Shown: piece after piece, positions 27,101-38,671 of the stretch | Numbering within the stretch: position 1 is the first letter of the stretch | Layout: every line of letters begins with the position of its first letter | Assembly (NCBI GenBank): GCA_027013225.1 | Contig: JALUXU010000006.1 | Location: 1-64,000 of the forward strand | From: Acidihalobacter sp. | GTDB taxonomy: Bacteria > Pseudomonadota > Gammaproteobacteria > DSM-5130 > Acidihalobacteraceae | Direction of reading: 5' to 3' | DNA: 64,000 nucleotides | Notes under the pieces: model-generated | Told to the model about the DNA's origin: nothing | The model's database searches: none | Seen by the model: only the letters and a program-made list of their open reading frames with translations | Made by a program: the position numbers and the translations under genes

Positions 27101-27547
27101 GAGCATCACTTCGTGCTCAAAGCAGACAGCCTGGATCTTGTTGCCCTCAATGCCCTGTTTAAGGATCGCCCGGACTGGGACTATGTGAATACCGCCGACG
27201 TGCATGGCTATCTGCAAGGCTATATCGATCTGATCACCGAAGTGGACGGGCGCTACTACATCATGGACTATAAGACCAACCGTCTCGCGGCTTACGACGA
27301 GGCCGCGCTGATGGCGGCGATGGCAGAACATCACTATACCTTGCAGGCGTTGATCTACACACTGGCGCTGGACGCCCATCTTCGGGCATTTAAAACAGGA
27401 TATGACCCCGCGCGCCATCTGGGCGGAGTGCGCTATCTGTTTATGCGTGGCATGGCGCCGGACAGTAGCGAAGGAGTGTATGCCTTCAGTTTTGACTCAA
27501 AGATACTCGGGCAAGCGAGAGACGCTTTGGGAGGGCAAAAAAAATAA
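24194..27547 (+). CDS. recB: Exodeoxyribonuclease V subunit beta (RecB)
   Basis: A 1117-residue SF1A 3'-5' helicase and nuclease (E. coli 1180). Walker A is EASAGTGKTYT at residues 21-31, motif II is CLIDEFQDTD (about 365), and motif VI lies in RRLFYVACTRA. The C-terminal nuclease site YYIMDYKTNRLA (about residue 1024) keeps the Asp and Lys needed for cutting. It starts inside the recC stop and ends by sharing one base with the recD start (TAATG), so the three subunits are translationally coupled. Confidence 0.95.
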   Translation: MSYPPFDLYADSLEQGVHAIEASAGTGKTYTLTQLVVRLVVENQVPIDKILTVTFTRAAAAELRERVFERLSEVLQILEGRPAKDVSLDAWLNSLPDKEDIRRSILQARLMLDQAPIHTIDAFAIQVAREHALALGMPADAALLEDAERLDQQQVDSLWHEVSDLPPALSRAILSCWPSPDHLYERFKELGAQAVFDKTLVGWKTLRQQRKPIEEKWPAERLKAIYKDLDEHARKGCQSRSLNKCVRMILNPLSGGQLPRLEDKGLVEYLKASLKKDSAYEKLPESLRESLHALDTDLQRLPKEEAVAQGWFENAYERWQQKRQHQLRQLGLFTYDSLKHHLAEAVSQQPELCRQLRQQYEACLIDEFQDTDPDQWTLFSRVFGGSDQHRLFLIGDPKQAIYGFRGANLLTYFKAVGSAHHHHTLDTNYRSHPNVVEGFNQLFADQDETPTFMDEQCRYQTVKGGKSCDDIAFTLAGRPFENIRIVQARIIGDKDEDTLRQLARDVVWVLRDGQLGGARPHAVKPADIAILVKSNNDALAVQRSLRRVGVPSVLTSRTSVWSSDSATGLLQLMQAILNPRQAQTLRSVLISPFFQYSLKDLGDEAVYNAAQLQMSEALQRWEQKGLLAALLYVFEKSAAWVQLAKLPDGDRRIADTRHLLELLHQQAHQQNLSPQALLRWALQRHQGQAAEGHALRLEKDEDAVEIVTMHSAKGLEYPIVFVYGAWRGESVDSKSYPLGIPTPEGTRASFDKKDKEALKTQARQELRRLFYVACTRAISHLTIYWPDAGEVEKGKSFTDALNGILRPRLDVLRNSPVFVFEDYANESPPQWKEQASPPELVPPAEIDWTCIRERSRVLTSYSGLTRHSFSTDTPFARWQEEAVADQSASTESPQDALPASAAFGKLVHDFLERCNFSRPDWSRLKNRWKNFPRGGEENWADLKRLITHTLAADCRPFKLQSLRPEQIYREHHFVLKADSLDLVALNALFKDRPDWDYVNTADVHGYLQGYIDLITEVDGRYYIMDYKTNRLAAYDEAALMAAMAEHHYTLQALIYTLALDAHLRAFKTGYDPARHLGGVRYLFMRGMAPDSSEGVYAFSFDSKILGQARDALGGQKK

Positions 27548-29187
27548 TGGCGGAGACCTCACCCAAATCCCCTCTTCTCGATGCCCTGATGGAGATATTC
27601 GAGCCCCACGACAAAACCGCGCGTAGTCGGGCGCATTCGCATGTAGAGGCATTGCTTGAGGCGCAACAGCAGGGTGATACGGCCTTGCAAGTATCGCCGC
27701 AGGATGCATCCTGGCTGCGTAGCCGCCCTTGGGTGGGCGATGGCGCTCGCCCTACCCCCACGGTACTAAACGGCCTGCTGCTGCAGTTCCATATCTACTG
27801 GCAGGCGGAACAGCAGGTTCTCTCCACGCTGAAGCCACGCATTCGCAGCGATGACCCACCAGCCCCGCTACCGGAAGATTTTGTCCAGGCGGCCGAGCAA
27901 CAGCAGCTCGATCCTGAAAAGCTTATACAAATCCAGCGGGCGCTCAGTCAGAAGGTGACCTTTTTGAGTGGCGGGCCTGGCACAGGGAAAACCACTACCC
28001 TCACCTGGCTATTAGCGGCTCTTTTACGGCAACAACCGGACCTGGCCATCGCCTTGGCCGCCCCCACCGGCAAAGCCGCCCAGCGCATGAAAGAAGCGAT
28101 GGACAGAGCCATCCCCGCATTGCCTCTGGCGGATGAACAGAAAGCCCGGCTTCTGGCGATCGCGCCGAGCACTTTGCACCGCTTGCTGGGCATCAGCCGC
28201 CGCCCGCAGCCGCGTTATCATGCCGACAATCCGCTGCCTGCCGAGCTGATCGTGGTGGATGAAGCCTCCATGGTCGATGTGTTGCTCTTGGCCAAACTGG
28301 TGCTGGCGTTGAACGAAAATACCCGCCTGATTCTGATGGGCGATCCCAATCAGCTGACTTCAGTGGAAGCGGGCAATGTGCTGGCGGATTTGACTAAGCG
28401 TTTTGCACAGGCGCATTGCCACCTCAAGCGCAGCCACCGCTTCAATCAAACCATCGGCCGATTGGCCGACACCATCCTCGAGGGAGACGGCGACGCCGCC
28501 TGGCAACAGTTGCAAGCGAAGAATCAGGACGCTCTTGGCCAGATGGCGCTAAAGCCCAGCGTCATCCTCGAGGCGGCGAAACCCGGCCTTGAAGACTATT
28601 TGCAGCGCATGCGCGCATTTACGTCTACGGATTACCACTCAACCGCCATTCAGGCCAGAGAAATAATGGCGGCGCTGGCGCACTTCAGGGTGCTGACGCC
28701 TTTGCGTCATCATCCGCAATGGGGGGTGACGGCGCTCAACCAGCATCTGATTCGTCACTTTGCACGCCAAGGCCTTAGACCTTTACACGCCAAAGAGTTC
28801 TATGCAGGCCAGCCGATTCTGATTCAGGAAAATGATTATCAACTGGGCCTGTTCAATGGTGATTCGGGGCTGATCCTGCCTTTTGACGGTCAGGTGGTGG
28901 TGTGGTTCGAGGAGGGAGAGCAGATGCGTGCCGTGCCTCTCAGCCAGCTCCCAGCCTGGGAAACCGCCTATGCGATGACCGTACACAAGGCGCAAGGAGC
29001 GGAGTTTGATGAAGTGGTGCTGGTGCTGCCCAATGAGCAGACGCCGGTTTTGACTCGTGAGCTCGTCTATACGGCACTGACCCGCGCCAAACAGCGTTTC
29101 ACCCTGGCAGGCAGTAAAGAAGCGTTGATCGATGCCGTGAGAGCCGCTACGCTCAGAACCACAGGACTCAGCGGGGCAGTTCATTAA
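27547..29187 (+). CDS. recD: Exodeoxyribonuclease V subunit alpha (RecD)
   Basis: A 546-residue SF1B 5'-3' helicase (E. coli 608), the fast motor of RecBCD. Walker A is FLSGGPGTGKTTTLTWL (about residues 138-154), motif II IVVDEASMVD, then LMGDPNQLTSVEAG and the C-terminal YAMTVHKAQGAEFDEVVLV and LVYTALTRAKQ. An N-terminal region of about 100 residues contacts RecC. The gene starts on the last base of recB. All motifs needed for activity are present. Confidence 0.95.
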   Translation: MAETSPKSPLLDALMEIFEPHDKTARSRAHSHVEALLEAQQQGDTALQVSPQDASWLRSRPWVGDGARPTPTVLNGLLLQFHIYWQAEQQVLSTLKPRIRSDDPPAPLPEDFVQAAEQQQLDPEKLIQIQRALSQKVTFLSGGPGTGKTTTLTWLLAALLRQQPDLAIALAAPTGKAAQRMKEAMDRAIPALPLADEQKARLLAIAPSTLHRLLGISRRPQPRYHADNPLPAELIVVDEASMVDVLLLAKLVLALNENTRLILMGDPNQLTSVEAGNVLADLTKRFAQAHCHLKRSHRFNQTIGRLADTILEGDGDAAWQQLQAKNQDALGQMALKPSVILEAAKPGLEDYLQRMRAFTSTDYHSTAIQAREIMAALAHFRVLTPLRHHPQWGVTALNQHLIRHFARQGLRPLHAKEFYAGQPILIQENDYQLGLFNGDSGLILPFDGQVVVWFEEGEQMRAVPLSQLPAWETAYAMTVHKAQGAEFDEVVLVLPNEQTPVLTRELVYTALTRAKQRFTLAGSKEALIDAVRAATLRTTGLSGAVH

Positions 29188-29290
29188 TCAGTCCAATCGT
29201 GTCTGCAGTTGCTTCCGCACACTTCCCCGCTCCACAAGATGCTACGATCAGCACGAACCGTTTTTGATTCCCCCTTGATCTCGATCTTCT

Positions 29291-30637
29291 ATGGACACGA
29301 CTTCTTCACCTGAAATCTACACCGTCAGTCGATTGAACCTGGAAGCGCGCGGCTTGCTTGAGGGCCGCTTCCCCTTATTGTGGCTGGAAGGCGAGCTCTC
29401 CAATGTCTCCCGCCCCGCCTCCGGACATCTCTATTTCACGCTCAAGGATGAGTACGCGCAGATCCGCGCCGCCATGTTCAAAAACCGCAACGCCCTGTTG
29501 CGGTTTACACCCAAGGCCGGGATTCAGGTATTGGCCCGTTGCCGCGTCAGCCTGTATGAGGCCAGGGGAGACTTTCAGCTGATAATCGAGCATATGGAGG
29601 AAGCGGGCGAAGGGATGTTGCGCCGCGCCTTTGAAGCCTTGAAACAAAAGCTGCTCGACGAAGGCTTGTTCGACGATGCGCGCAAACGCCCTATTCCAAG
29701 CTACCCGACCGCCATCGGCGTGATCACCTCACCCTCAGGCGCCGCCTTGCAGGATGTGCTCAATGTCTTGGCGCGGCGTTACCCTGGGCTTCCTGTCTAT
29801 GTCTATCCGGTCAATGTTCAGGGCAAAGAAGCGGCCCCTTCTATTGTGGCCGCCCTCAGAAAAGCCAATTTGGATAAAATCTGCGATCTTCTGCTGCTCG
29901 TCCGCGGCGGCGGTTCAATCGAAGATTTGTGGGCGTTCAACGAGGAAAGCGTCGCGCGCGCGATTGCCTCGTCTAAACTGCCAATCATCAGCGGCATAGG
30001 CCATGAAACGGATTTCACGATTGCGGATTTCGTCGCCGACCTGCGCGCCCCCACTCCCTCTGCTGCCTCCGAGCTCGCCACGCCTGATGCGAATCAATTG
30101 CGCTACCGGTTGGCCAATGAGCTGCAAGCGCTAAAAAGGATCATCGAGAATCGTCTTGCCACCTTGAGGCAAAAACTTGAAACCTTGCAAAGCCGCCTCG
30201 ACCGCCAGCATCCTGAGCGTCATCTGGAACAAATCACTCAACGATTGGATGAGCTTGAGACACGTTTGCAGCATGCGGGCATCCGGCTGATCGAGAAAAA
30301 ATCCACTCGACTGCAAACGCTAAGAGCGCGTATCTGGGCACAGGCGCCTTCACATCGTCTAAGCGTCCAGCATGCGCGCCTGGAACATTTGCGCTCCGCG
30401 CTGATTCGGCATGCCGAGGGCGCCATACAACAGAAACATCAGCAGTTGGTCACTTTAGCCCGCACTCTCGAAGCGGTAAGCCCGCTCGCCACCTTACAGC
30501 GCGGTTATGCTCTGGCGCTCAAACCAAACAGCCTGACCCCTATTAGCAACGCCGCAGATTTACAAGCAGGTGAGCTGATCGAGGTCAGACTGGCCCGTGG
30601 CCGTGTACTTTGCCAGGTAAACAAAGTCGAGACTTAA
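29291..30637 (+). CDS. xseA: Exodeoxyribonuclease VII large subunit
   Basis: A 448-residue protein (E. coli 456) forming, with several XseB copies, a nuclease that trims single-stranded DNA in both directions. Visible are the N-terminal OB fold (LWLEGELSNVSRPASGHLYFTLKD), the catalytic domain (IGVITSPSGAALQDVLNVLARRYP, LLLLVRGGGSIEDLWAFNEE and PIISGIGHETDFTIADFVADLRAPTPSAA in separate parts), and a long C-terminal coiled coil. It is 103 nt after recD, giving a DNA-repair block. The small subunit gene xseB is not in the window. Confidence 0.95.
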   Translation: MDTTSSPEIYTVSRLNLEARGLLEGRFPLLWLEGELSNVSRPASGHLYFTLKDEYAQIRAAMFKNRNALLRFTPKAGIQVLARCRVSLYEARGDFQLIIEHMEEAGEGMLRRAFEALKQKLLDEGLFDDARKRPIPSYPTAIGVITSPSGAALQDVLNVLARRYPGLPVYVYPVNVQGKEAAPSIVAALRKANLDKICDLLLLVRGGGSIEDLWAFNEESVARAIASSKLPIISGIGHETDFTIADFVADLRAPTPSAASELATPDANQLRYRLANELQALKRIIENRLATLRQKLETLQSRLDRQHPERHLEQITQRLDELETRLQHAGIRLIEKKSTRLQTLRARIWAQAPSHRLSVQHARLEHLRSALIRHAEGAIQQKHQQLVTLARTLEAVSPLATLQRGYALALKPNSLTPISNAADLQAGELIEVRLARGRVLCQVNKVET

Positions 30638-30754
30638 CAGGCGATCCGTGCTGCTAGCGGTGTGCGTCACCAAGGCTGTGTCGACCTACCTCCCCCGAGC
30701 CTCAACATAACGCTTTTTGGATATACAAGGCTGTTGAAATTCGCCCAGCTCATA

Positions 30755-31510
30755 TCACCAGGCATTCTTTAGAGCCTGAACCGTGACGATTCCCGAGCCG
30801 ATCGGAACCCCTTGCAGGCATTTGGCCGGCCGACCGGGTTCACCCAAATGCTCGAGTACCGCCCATGCGCCTGAAAAATCCTGATTGCGAGTGTATTCGT
30901 TCACAGTGACCAAGGTTCTGCACCCCGCGCCCATAGAGGATGCGAGGCCGTTTTCGGAATCTTCGAATACAAGACAATTTTCCGCATCGACATCCATTTC
31001 CTGCAAGGCGTACTGAAAGATGTCGGGCGCGGGTTTTTTCTCGGGGACGATGTCCCCTGCGGCGATGACTTCAAACCAGTCCAGAGAATCAGGCCCCAGG
31101 GTCGTGCGCAACAGCATCTCCACATTTGCCGGCGTAGTAGTGGTTGCTATTCCCAGCCTTATCCCTTCCCTTCTGGCCTCATGCAGAAGACGGGCCACCC
31201 CAGGGCGAAGCGGTATTTCCCCTTGCTGAAGCAATTTGAGGTAATGAGACGTCTTGCGGCGATGCAAGTCGGCGATAAAATCGTCCAAGTCATCGCCGGG
31301 TGGCACGAATTCAGGCATATACTTGCGCAAGAAATAGCGGATACGTTCTTTGCCGCCGGTTACGGAGAGTAGATCACCATAGAGAGGAACCGACCAGTCC
31401 CAGTCCAATCCGGCTTCGGAAAACGCCTGATTGAATGCGACCCGATGACCATCGCGTTCGGTATCGGCCAGGGTTCCATCGACATCAAAAAACATGACTT
31501 GCAATGACAT
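30755..31510 (-). CDS. HAD-superfamily phosphatase, CbbY-like
   Basis: A 251-residue HAD hydrolase of the phosphoglucomutase-like subgroup. Motif I is FFDVDGTLADTERDGHRVAFN with both catalytic Asp, motif II TTTTP, motif III Lys in EKKPAPDIFQYAL, motif IV VFEDSENGL. The DTERDGHR element and length match CbbY, which removes xylulose-1,5-bisphosphate, an inhibitory Rubisco by-product. If so, the host should fix CO2 by the Calvin cycle, but no Rubisco genes are in the window. A different sugar-phosphate substrate remains possible. It is convergent with xseA. Confidence 0.78.
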   Translation of the reverse strand: MSLQVMFFDVDGTLADTERDGHRVAFNQAFSEAGLDWDWSVPLYGDLLSVTGGKERIRYFLRKYMPEFVPPGDDLDDFIADLHRRKTSHYLKLLQQGEIPLRPGVARLLHEARREGIRLGIATTTTPANVEMLLRTTLGPDSLDWFEVIAAGDIVPEKKPAPDIFQYALQEMDVDAENCLVFEDSENGLASSMGAGCRTLVTVNEYTRNQDFSGAWAVLEHLGEPGRPAKCLQGVPIGSGIVTVQALKNAW

Positions 31511-31857
31511 TATTTTCCTTGGATTCGGTTAATTATCGAGGTTGAATGAAAGATGAAGCCTGTCAGGCTATCCAGTCCGGGAGCGATCCGTCAAGGCGAT
31601 GTGATATCGGCCCGATTCAAACTGGTCATAATCTCATATTCGCCTAGCCATGCTCCGACTCGAATGAAACATTCGGGCGAGAAGGATACGATGCAATTTA
31701 TCGCGAGCAAGAGCGGTAATTGATTTTCCGTTTTGTTGACCATAAGCCTCGCTAAATATTCCTTGCCTATGTATGCATCTTCTGTTAAGAAATGCATCCT
31801 TATCAATCCTCGGAAAATATCGAGGTAAGACTATTTACACGCTGGAGTATGTAACCA
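31511..31857. other. Intergenic region upstream of dksA
   Basis: These 347 nt should carry the promoters of the CbbY-like gene and dksA. One half-copy of the repeat motif TGAAACATTCGGGC lies at 31665-31678, as in the palindromic element at 106-270. A small hairpin CCTCG/CGAGG lies around 31810-31827, shortly before dksA. A 71-codon minus-strand frame at 31591-31806 has no recognisable features and was not called as a gene. Confidence 0.4.
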
Positions 31858-32304
31858 ATGGCTGCAAGCAAGCAGAACACCACCCCGTCCGTACACCCTC
31901 CCGTGGGCATCCCGTCCTATGAACCCAAGGAAGGTGAAGAGTATATGAGTGAAGCCCAACTTGAGCATTTCCGCCAAATTCTTTTGGCGTGGCAGCAAGA
32001 GCTCATGGAGGAAGTCGACCGCACAGTCGAGCATATGCAAAATGAGGCGGCCAATTTTGCCGACCCTGCGGATCGGGCGACACAGGAAGAAGAATTTAGC
32101 ATCGAACTGCGCACCCGCGATCGAGAACGCAAGCTGCTCAAGAAAATCGCCAACGCGCTGAGTGACATTGAAAATGGCGATTATGGGTATTGCAAAGCCT
32201 GTGGCGCCGAGATCGGCATTCGTCGCCTCGAGGCGAGGCCCACGGCCACTCTGTGCATCGAATGCAAGACATTGCAAGAGATCAAGGAAAAGCAGATGGC
32301 GTGA
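31858..32304 (+). CDS. dksA: RNA polymerase-binding transcription factor DksA
   Basis: A 148-residue regulator that enters the RNA polymerase secondary channel and works with ppGpp to repress rRNA and activate amino-acid genes. The coiled-coil tip keeps the acidic pattern FADPADRATQEEEF (two Asp as in E. coli), and the zinc finger is CKAC...CIEC. GGAG lies about 10 nt upstream of the ATG. Its stop overlaps the GTG start of gluQ (GTGA), reproducing the dksA-gluQ operon of other gammaproteobacteria. Confidence 0.95.
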   Translation: MAASKQNTTPSVHPPVGIPSYEPKEGEEYMSEAQLEHFRQILLAWQQELMEEVDRTVEHMQNEAANFADPADRATQEEEFSIELRTRDRERKLLKKIANALSDIENGDYGYCKACGAEIGIRRLEARPTATLCIECKTLQEIKEKQMA

Positions 32305-33242
32305 ACTGCAAAGTTCGCGCATTTTCGGGCGCCGTTCAACAGGCGCCCTCTTCTATTTGCTATCGCGGGCGTTTTGCCCCCTCCCCGACAGGCCATTTGC
32401 ATCTAGGATCGCTGATCGCGGCCTTGGGCAGCTATCTCCTCGCTCGTCAGGCTGGAGGGCAATGGTTCGTCAGAATCGAAGATATCGATCCGCCCCGGAT
32501 CGTTCCCGGATCGGTTTCGCATATTCTGCATTCGCTGGAACGCCACGGTTTGCTTTGGGATGGCGACATCCTTTATCAAAGCAAGCGCGCCGAAACCTAT
32601 GAAGCTGCGCTTGAGAGATTAAAAGATTTAGATCTCTTGTATTCCTGCAGTTGCTCGCGAAGCGAAATAGCCCAAATCGCCCGTCCTGGGAAATTAGGGT
32701 TCATCTATCCAGGACTGTGCCGTAATGGTCCTTTGAATCCACAGCGCAATCTGGCGCTGCGAGTCAAGGTGCCCGACGAATCCATCATGTTCATCGACCG
32801 CTTGCAGGGGCGATATGAATCCAATCTACAGAATGATTCAGGCGACTTCATTCTACGCCGCTCCGATGGACTCTATTCCTATCAATTAGCAGTGGTCTTG
32901 GACGACGCATTTCAGGGCATCACCGAAGTCGTCCGCGGGGCGGATTTGCTCGATTCAACCCCGCGTCAGATCCATTTGCAGCGTGTATTGAACTTCCCTA
33001 CCCCTGATTATGTCCATCTACCCATCCTCCTCGATGTCAATGAGAATAAACTGTCAAAATCGATCTCTTCGGCCTCTCTTGAGGGGCGATCTCCAAGCGA
33101 AAACCTCGTGCAGGCCCTACATGCTCTGGGACACGCTGTGCCTAATGAACTTCGTGGGGCCGGGCCGGAAGAATTGCTTGCCTGGGCCAAGCAGTCATTT
33201 CGCCTGGAAAATGTGCCGCCTGTCCTATCCAGAAAAATTTAA
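32301..33242 (+). CDS. gluQ: Glutamyl-Q tRNA(Asp) synthetase
   Basis: A 313-residue GluRS paralogue lacking the anticodon-binding domain (E. coli 308). It attaches glutamate to queuosine at position 34 of tRNA-Asp. The ATP-binding GRFAPSPTGHLHLGSL (HIGH-type) and KLSKSI (KMSKS-type) motifs are present, and the zinc ligands are CSC followed by YPGLC. The start is GTG 32301, overlapping the dksA stop by 4 nt; the frame is open further upstream only because it runs through dksA. Coupling to dksA is conserved in relatives. Confidence 0.92.
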   Translation: MNCKVRAFSGAVQQAPSSICYRGRFAPSPTGHLHLGSLIAALGSYLLARQAGGQWFVRIEDIDPPRIVPGSVSHILHSLERHGLLWDGDILYQSKRAETYEAALERLKDLDLLYSCSCSRSEIAQIARPGKLGFIYPGLCRNGPLNPQRNLALRVKVPDESIMFIDRLQGRYESNLQNDSGDFILRRSDGLYSYQLAVVLDDAFQGITEVVRGADLLDSTPRQIHLQRVLNFPTPDYVHLPILLDVNENKLSKSISSASLEGRSPSENLVQALHALGHAVPNELRGAGPEELLAWAKQSFRLENVPPVLSRKI

Positions 33243-33257
33243 AGGTGGCTATCCGTG

Positions 33258-33271
33258 ACCTGTAAACAGGT
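33258..33271. promoter_or_regulatory. Short palindrome between gluQ and acs
   Basis: ACCTGT-AA-ACAGGT is a perfect 6-2-6 palindrome 79 nt before the acs start. It could be an operator or a weak hairpin. The CTGT/ACAG halves recall the LexA box, but the spacing is 2 rather than 8, so LexA is unlikely. Confidence 0.25.
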
Positions 33272-33349
33272 TGATCTGTCTCGCAGTTTAGTTTTTTGCT
33301 AGTCTTTGTAAATAGAAACCCCTCACATAAAACATAAAGGAGCCGCCCC

Positions 33350-35311
33350 ATGGATGAAAACATTGAATCCGTATTGCATGAAGAACGGGTTTTTCCACCT
33401 CCCGAGGACTTCGTTAAGAAAGCACGCATTACCCCCGAGCGTTACAAACAGCTCAAACAGCAGGCCGATGAAGACTATGAGGGATTCTGGGCAGAGCGGG
33501 CGCGAGAAGAAATCGACTGGGAAACGCCATTCAACATCACACTGGATCGTAGCGAAGCGCCTCATTATCACTGGTTCAGCGATGGAAGACTCAACGTCAG
33601 TTACAACTGTCTCGATCGTCATCTGAGTGAGCGAGGCGACAAAACCGCAATCATCTTCGAGGGCGAACCCGGCGATATCCAGAAATACACTTATAAAGAA
33701 CTGCATGCCGCCGTAAGTCAATTCGCCAATGCGCTCAAGGCGCAAGGGATAGGCAAGGGCGACCGGGTCGTTATTTATATGCCGATGGTTCCAGAGGCCG
33801 TCATCGCCATGCAAGCATGCGCCCGTGTCGGCGCCATTCATTCCGTGGTATTCGGCGGCTTTTCCGCAGAAGCCCTCAAGGATAGAGTCAATGATGCCCA
33901 AGCCAAAATGATCATCACCGCCGACGGTGGTCATCGAGGCGGGCGGATCATCGAGTTGAAAGCTGCCGTGGACAAGGCCATCGAACACGGTACTCCCACT
34001 GTCGAGCGTGTCATCGTATTCGAACGCACCAAACACGGCGTGGCGATGAGTCCTGAACGTGATATCACCTGGGCCGAGGCAATCGCTGATCAGCCCATGG
34101 AATGCGAACCTGAATGGGTCGATGCCGAACATCCGTTGTTTTTACTCTACACGTCCGGATCGACTGGCAAGCCCAAAGGCATCCAGCATGCGTGTGGGGG
34201 TTACTTGCTGGGCGCGATCCTCACCAACAAATGGGTATTCGATCTGCAAGACGAGGATGTATTCTGGTGTACCGCCGACGTTGGCTGGATTACCGGGCAT
34301 ACCTACACAGCGTACGGGCCCCTGGCTGTTGGTGCCGCGCAGGTCATGTACGAAGGCGCGCCTACCGTGCCGGATGGCGGACGTTTCTGGAAAGTGTGTC
34401 AGGATCATGGCGTAAGCGTGTTCTATACAGCGCCTACCGCCATCCGCGCCTTGATGAAACTGGGCGATGAGATTCCAAAAAGCTATGATCTTTCAAAACT
34501 CAGACTCCTTGGCAGTGTGGGCGAGCCCATCAACCCGGAAGCCTGGATGTGGTATTACCGCGTCATTGGACAAGAACGCTGCCCCATAACCGACACGTGG
34601 TGGCAGACCGAAACCGGTGCCCATATGATTGCGCCGATTCCTGGAGCCGTCCCTACCAAGCCAGGTTCATGCACCCTGCCCTTGCCGGGCATCATGGCGG
34701 ATGTCGTGGATGAACACGGGGAGCCTATCCAAGATGCCAATCATGGCGGCTATCTGGTAATCAAGGAGCCCTGGCCGTCTATGTTGAGAACCGTGTGGGG
34801 CAATGATGAACGATATCGCAAGACCTATTGGGACATGTTTGATGGCCGCTACTATTTATCCGGTGACAGTGCCCGCAAGGATGAAGACGGTTATTTCTGG
34901 ATCATGGGGCGCATCGATGACGTGCTGAATGTCTCCGGGCATCGCCTAGGAACGATGGAAATCGAATCGGCGCTCGTAGCCCATGAACGGGTCGCAGAGG
35001 CCGCGGTTGTTGGCCGGCCTCATGATGTTAAGGGGGAAGCCATTGTGGCGTATGTCATTCTCAAAGAGGCACGGCCCACTGGGGCTGCCGCTGATGAGGT
35101 AGCTAAAACCTTACGGGCCTGGGTGGCAGAAGAAATCGGTCCCATCGCCAAACCGGATGAAATCCGTTTCGTTGAAGGGCTCCCCAAAACACGCTCAGGC
35201 AAAATCATGCGCCGCCTTCTGCGGACCATCGCCAAGGGAGAAACCATTTCCTCGGACACGTCCACACTTGAGAACGAAGAAATAATCAAGCAATTGCAAG
35301 GCAAGGCTTAA
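33350..35311 (+). CDS. acs: Acetyl-CoA synthetase (AMP-forming)
   Basis: A 653-residue adenylating enzyme (E. coli 652) that turns acetate, ATP and CoA into acetyl-CoA via acetyl-AMP. The ATP loop is [11 protein letters not shown] (about residue 268), with [13 protein letters not shown], the hinge region [22 protein letters not shown], and the C-terminal [12 protein letters not shown] whose Lys (about 617) is the regulatory acetylation site in relatives. GGAG lies 7 nt before the ATG. It is preceded by a 107-nt spacer with a palindrome. It supports acetate scavenging. Confidence 0.96.
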   Translation: MDENIESVLHEERVFPPPEDFVKKARITPERYKQLKQQADEDYEGFWAERAREEIDWETPFNITLDRSEAPHYHWFSDGRLNVSYNCLDRHLSERGDKTAIIFEGEPGDIQKYTYKELHAAVSQFANALKAQGIGKGDRVVIYMPMVPEAVIAMQACARVGAIHSVVFGGFSAEALKDRVNDAQAKMIITADGGHRGGRIIELKAAVDKAIEHGTPTVERVIVFERTKHGVAMSPERDITWAEAIADQPMECEPEWVDAEHPLFLLYTSGSTGKPKGIQHACGGYLLGAILTNKWVFDLQDEDVFWCTADVGWITGHTYTAYGPLAVGAAQVMYEGAPTVPDGGRFWKVCQDHGVSVFYTAPTAIRALMKLGDEIPKSYDLSKLRLLGSVGEPINPEAWMWYYRVIGQERCPITDTWWQTETGAHMIAPIPGAVPTKPGSCTLPLPGIMADVVDEHGEPIQDANHGGYLVIKEPWPSMLRTVWGNDERYRKTYWDMFDGRYYLSGDSARKDEDGYFWIMGRIDDVLNVSGHRLGTMEIESALVAHERVAEAAVVGRPHDVKGEAIVAYVILKEARPTGAAADEVAKTLRAWVAEEIGPIAKPDEIRFVEGLPKTRSGKIMRRLLRTIAKGETISSDTSTLENEEIIKQLQGKA

Positions 35312-35387
35312 GGCTGGAGCGCGCCCGGGGCCGGTTGAGGAACGAAGAAAATGAAAGCCTAACCGGCTCTGGGCATGTTTACAAATC

Positions 35388-35705
35388 ATGAGGGAGAGTC
35401 AAGTCATAAGCGCTAATGAAACGCCCGACGAGCTGGCCATCAAGCTACAAAAATGGTTTCAAGATCCACTCATACGCCATTGCGGCTGGGCACCGCGCTT
35501 ATTTTGGAGAGTCGACGATAATGGCTCGCCTTATGGGAAATTTCGAGTCGATCCCCTCGAACTGGAAGTATATTTCGCCGCCTTGCTTGGAAAACCCGCT
35601 GCCCATGCACATAGACTTGAAGCCATCCGCCCAGGCCGCGTCGCATTTCTCATCGCCAACGCGAATCGGCACGAACTCCCGCTGTTTACACCCATGGGCC
35701 ACTGA
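35388..35705 (+). CDS. Small hypothetical protein upstream of valS
   Basis: A 105-residue protein I do not recognise. The region DELAIKLQKWFQDPLIRHC and the Gly/Pro-spaced middle (RVDDNGSPYGKFRVDP) read like a real soluble protein, and wobble usage resembles neighbouring genes. No signal peptide, membrane segment or metal motif is seen. In many relatives the gene before valS is holC (DNA polymerase III chi subunit), but this sequence does not look like HolC. The start is uncertain because the ATG at 35388 has no ribosome-binding site. It could also be non-coding. Confidence 0.45.
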   Translation: MRESQVISANETPDELAIKLQKWFQDPLIRHCGWAPRLFWRVDDNGSPYGKFRVDPLELEVYFAALLGKPAAHAHRLEAIRPGRVAFLIANANRHELPLFTPMGH

Positions 35706-35834
35706 ATCCCATCACGCTTCTCCCAGAGCGGCCGTCTCCTGATTCTCATCCGTAAATCATCGCCCCAGTCCAACAGAGACCAGCAAACCGCCCACCTGTT
35801 TCTCAGCAGCTCCACCCTGCCTGCATTTGGCCGT

Positions 35835-35840
35835 TATAAT
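35835..35840 (+). promoter_or_regulatory. valS: Possible -10 box for valS
   Basis: A perfect TATAAT lies 39 nt before the chosen valS ATG. The sequence at -35 (CCACCC at 17-nt spacing) does not match consensus, so this is only a candidate. Confidence 0.3.
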
Positions 35841-35878
35841 CGTTATCTTTGGCCTTATGTAATTGGATTCAGGACACC

Positions 35879-38647
<2,769 letters not shown>

Positions 38648-38671
38648 CACCCTGCGGAGGAATCAGACAAA

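Noticed and set aside
31591-31806. A 71-codon minus-strand frame upstream of dksA
   Set aside because: No ribosome-binding site, no recognisable feature, and it lies across the probable promoter region.
33258-33271. LexA box upstream of acs
   Set aside because: The halves CTGT and ACAG are separated by 2 nt, whereas the LexA box needs 8, and acs is not an SOS gene.
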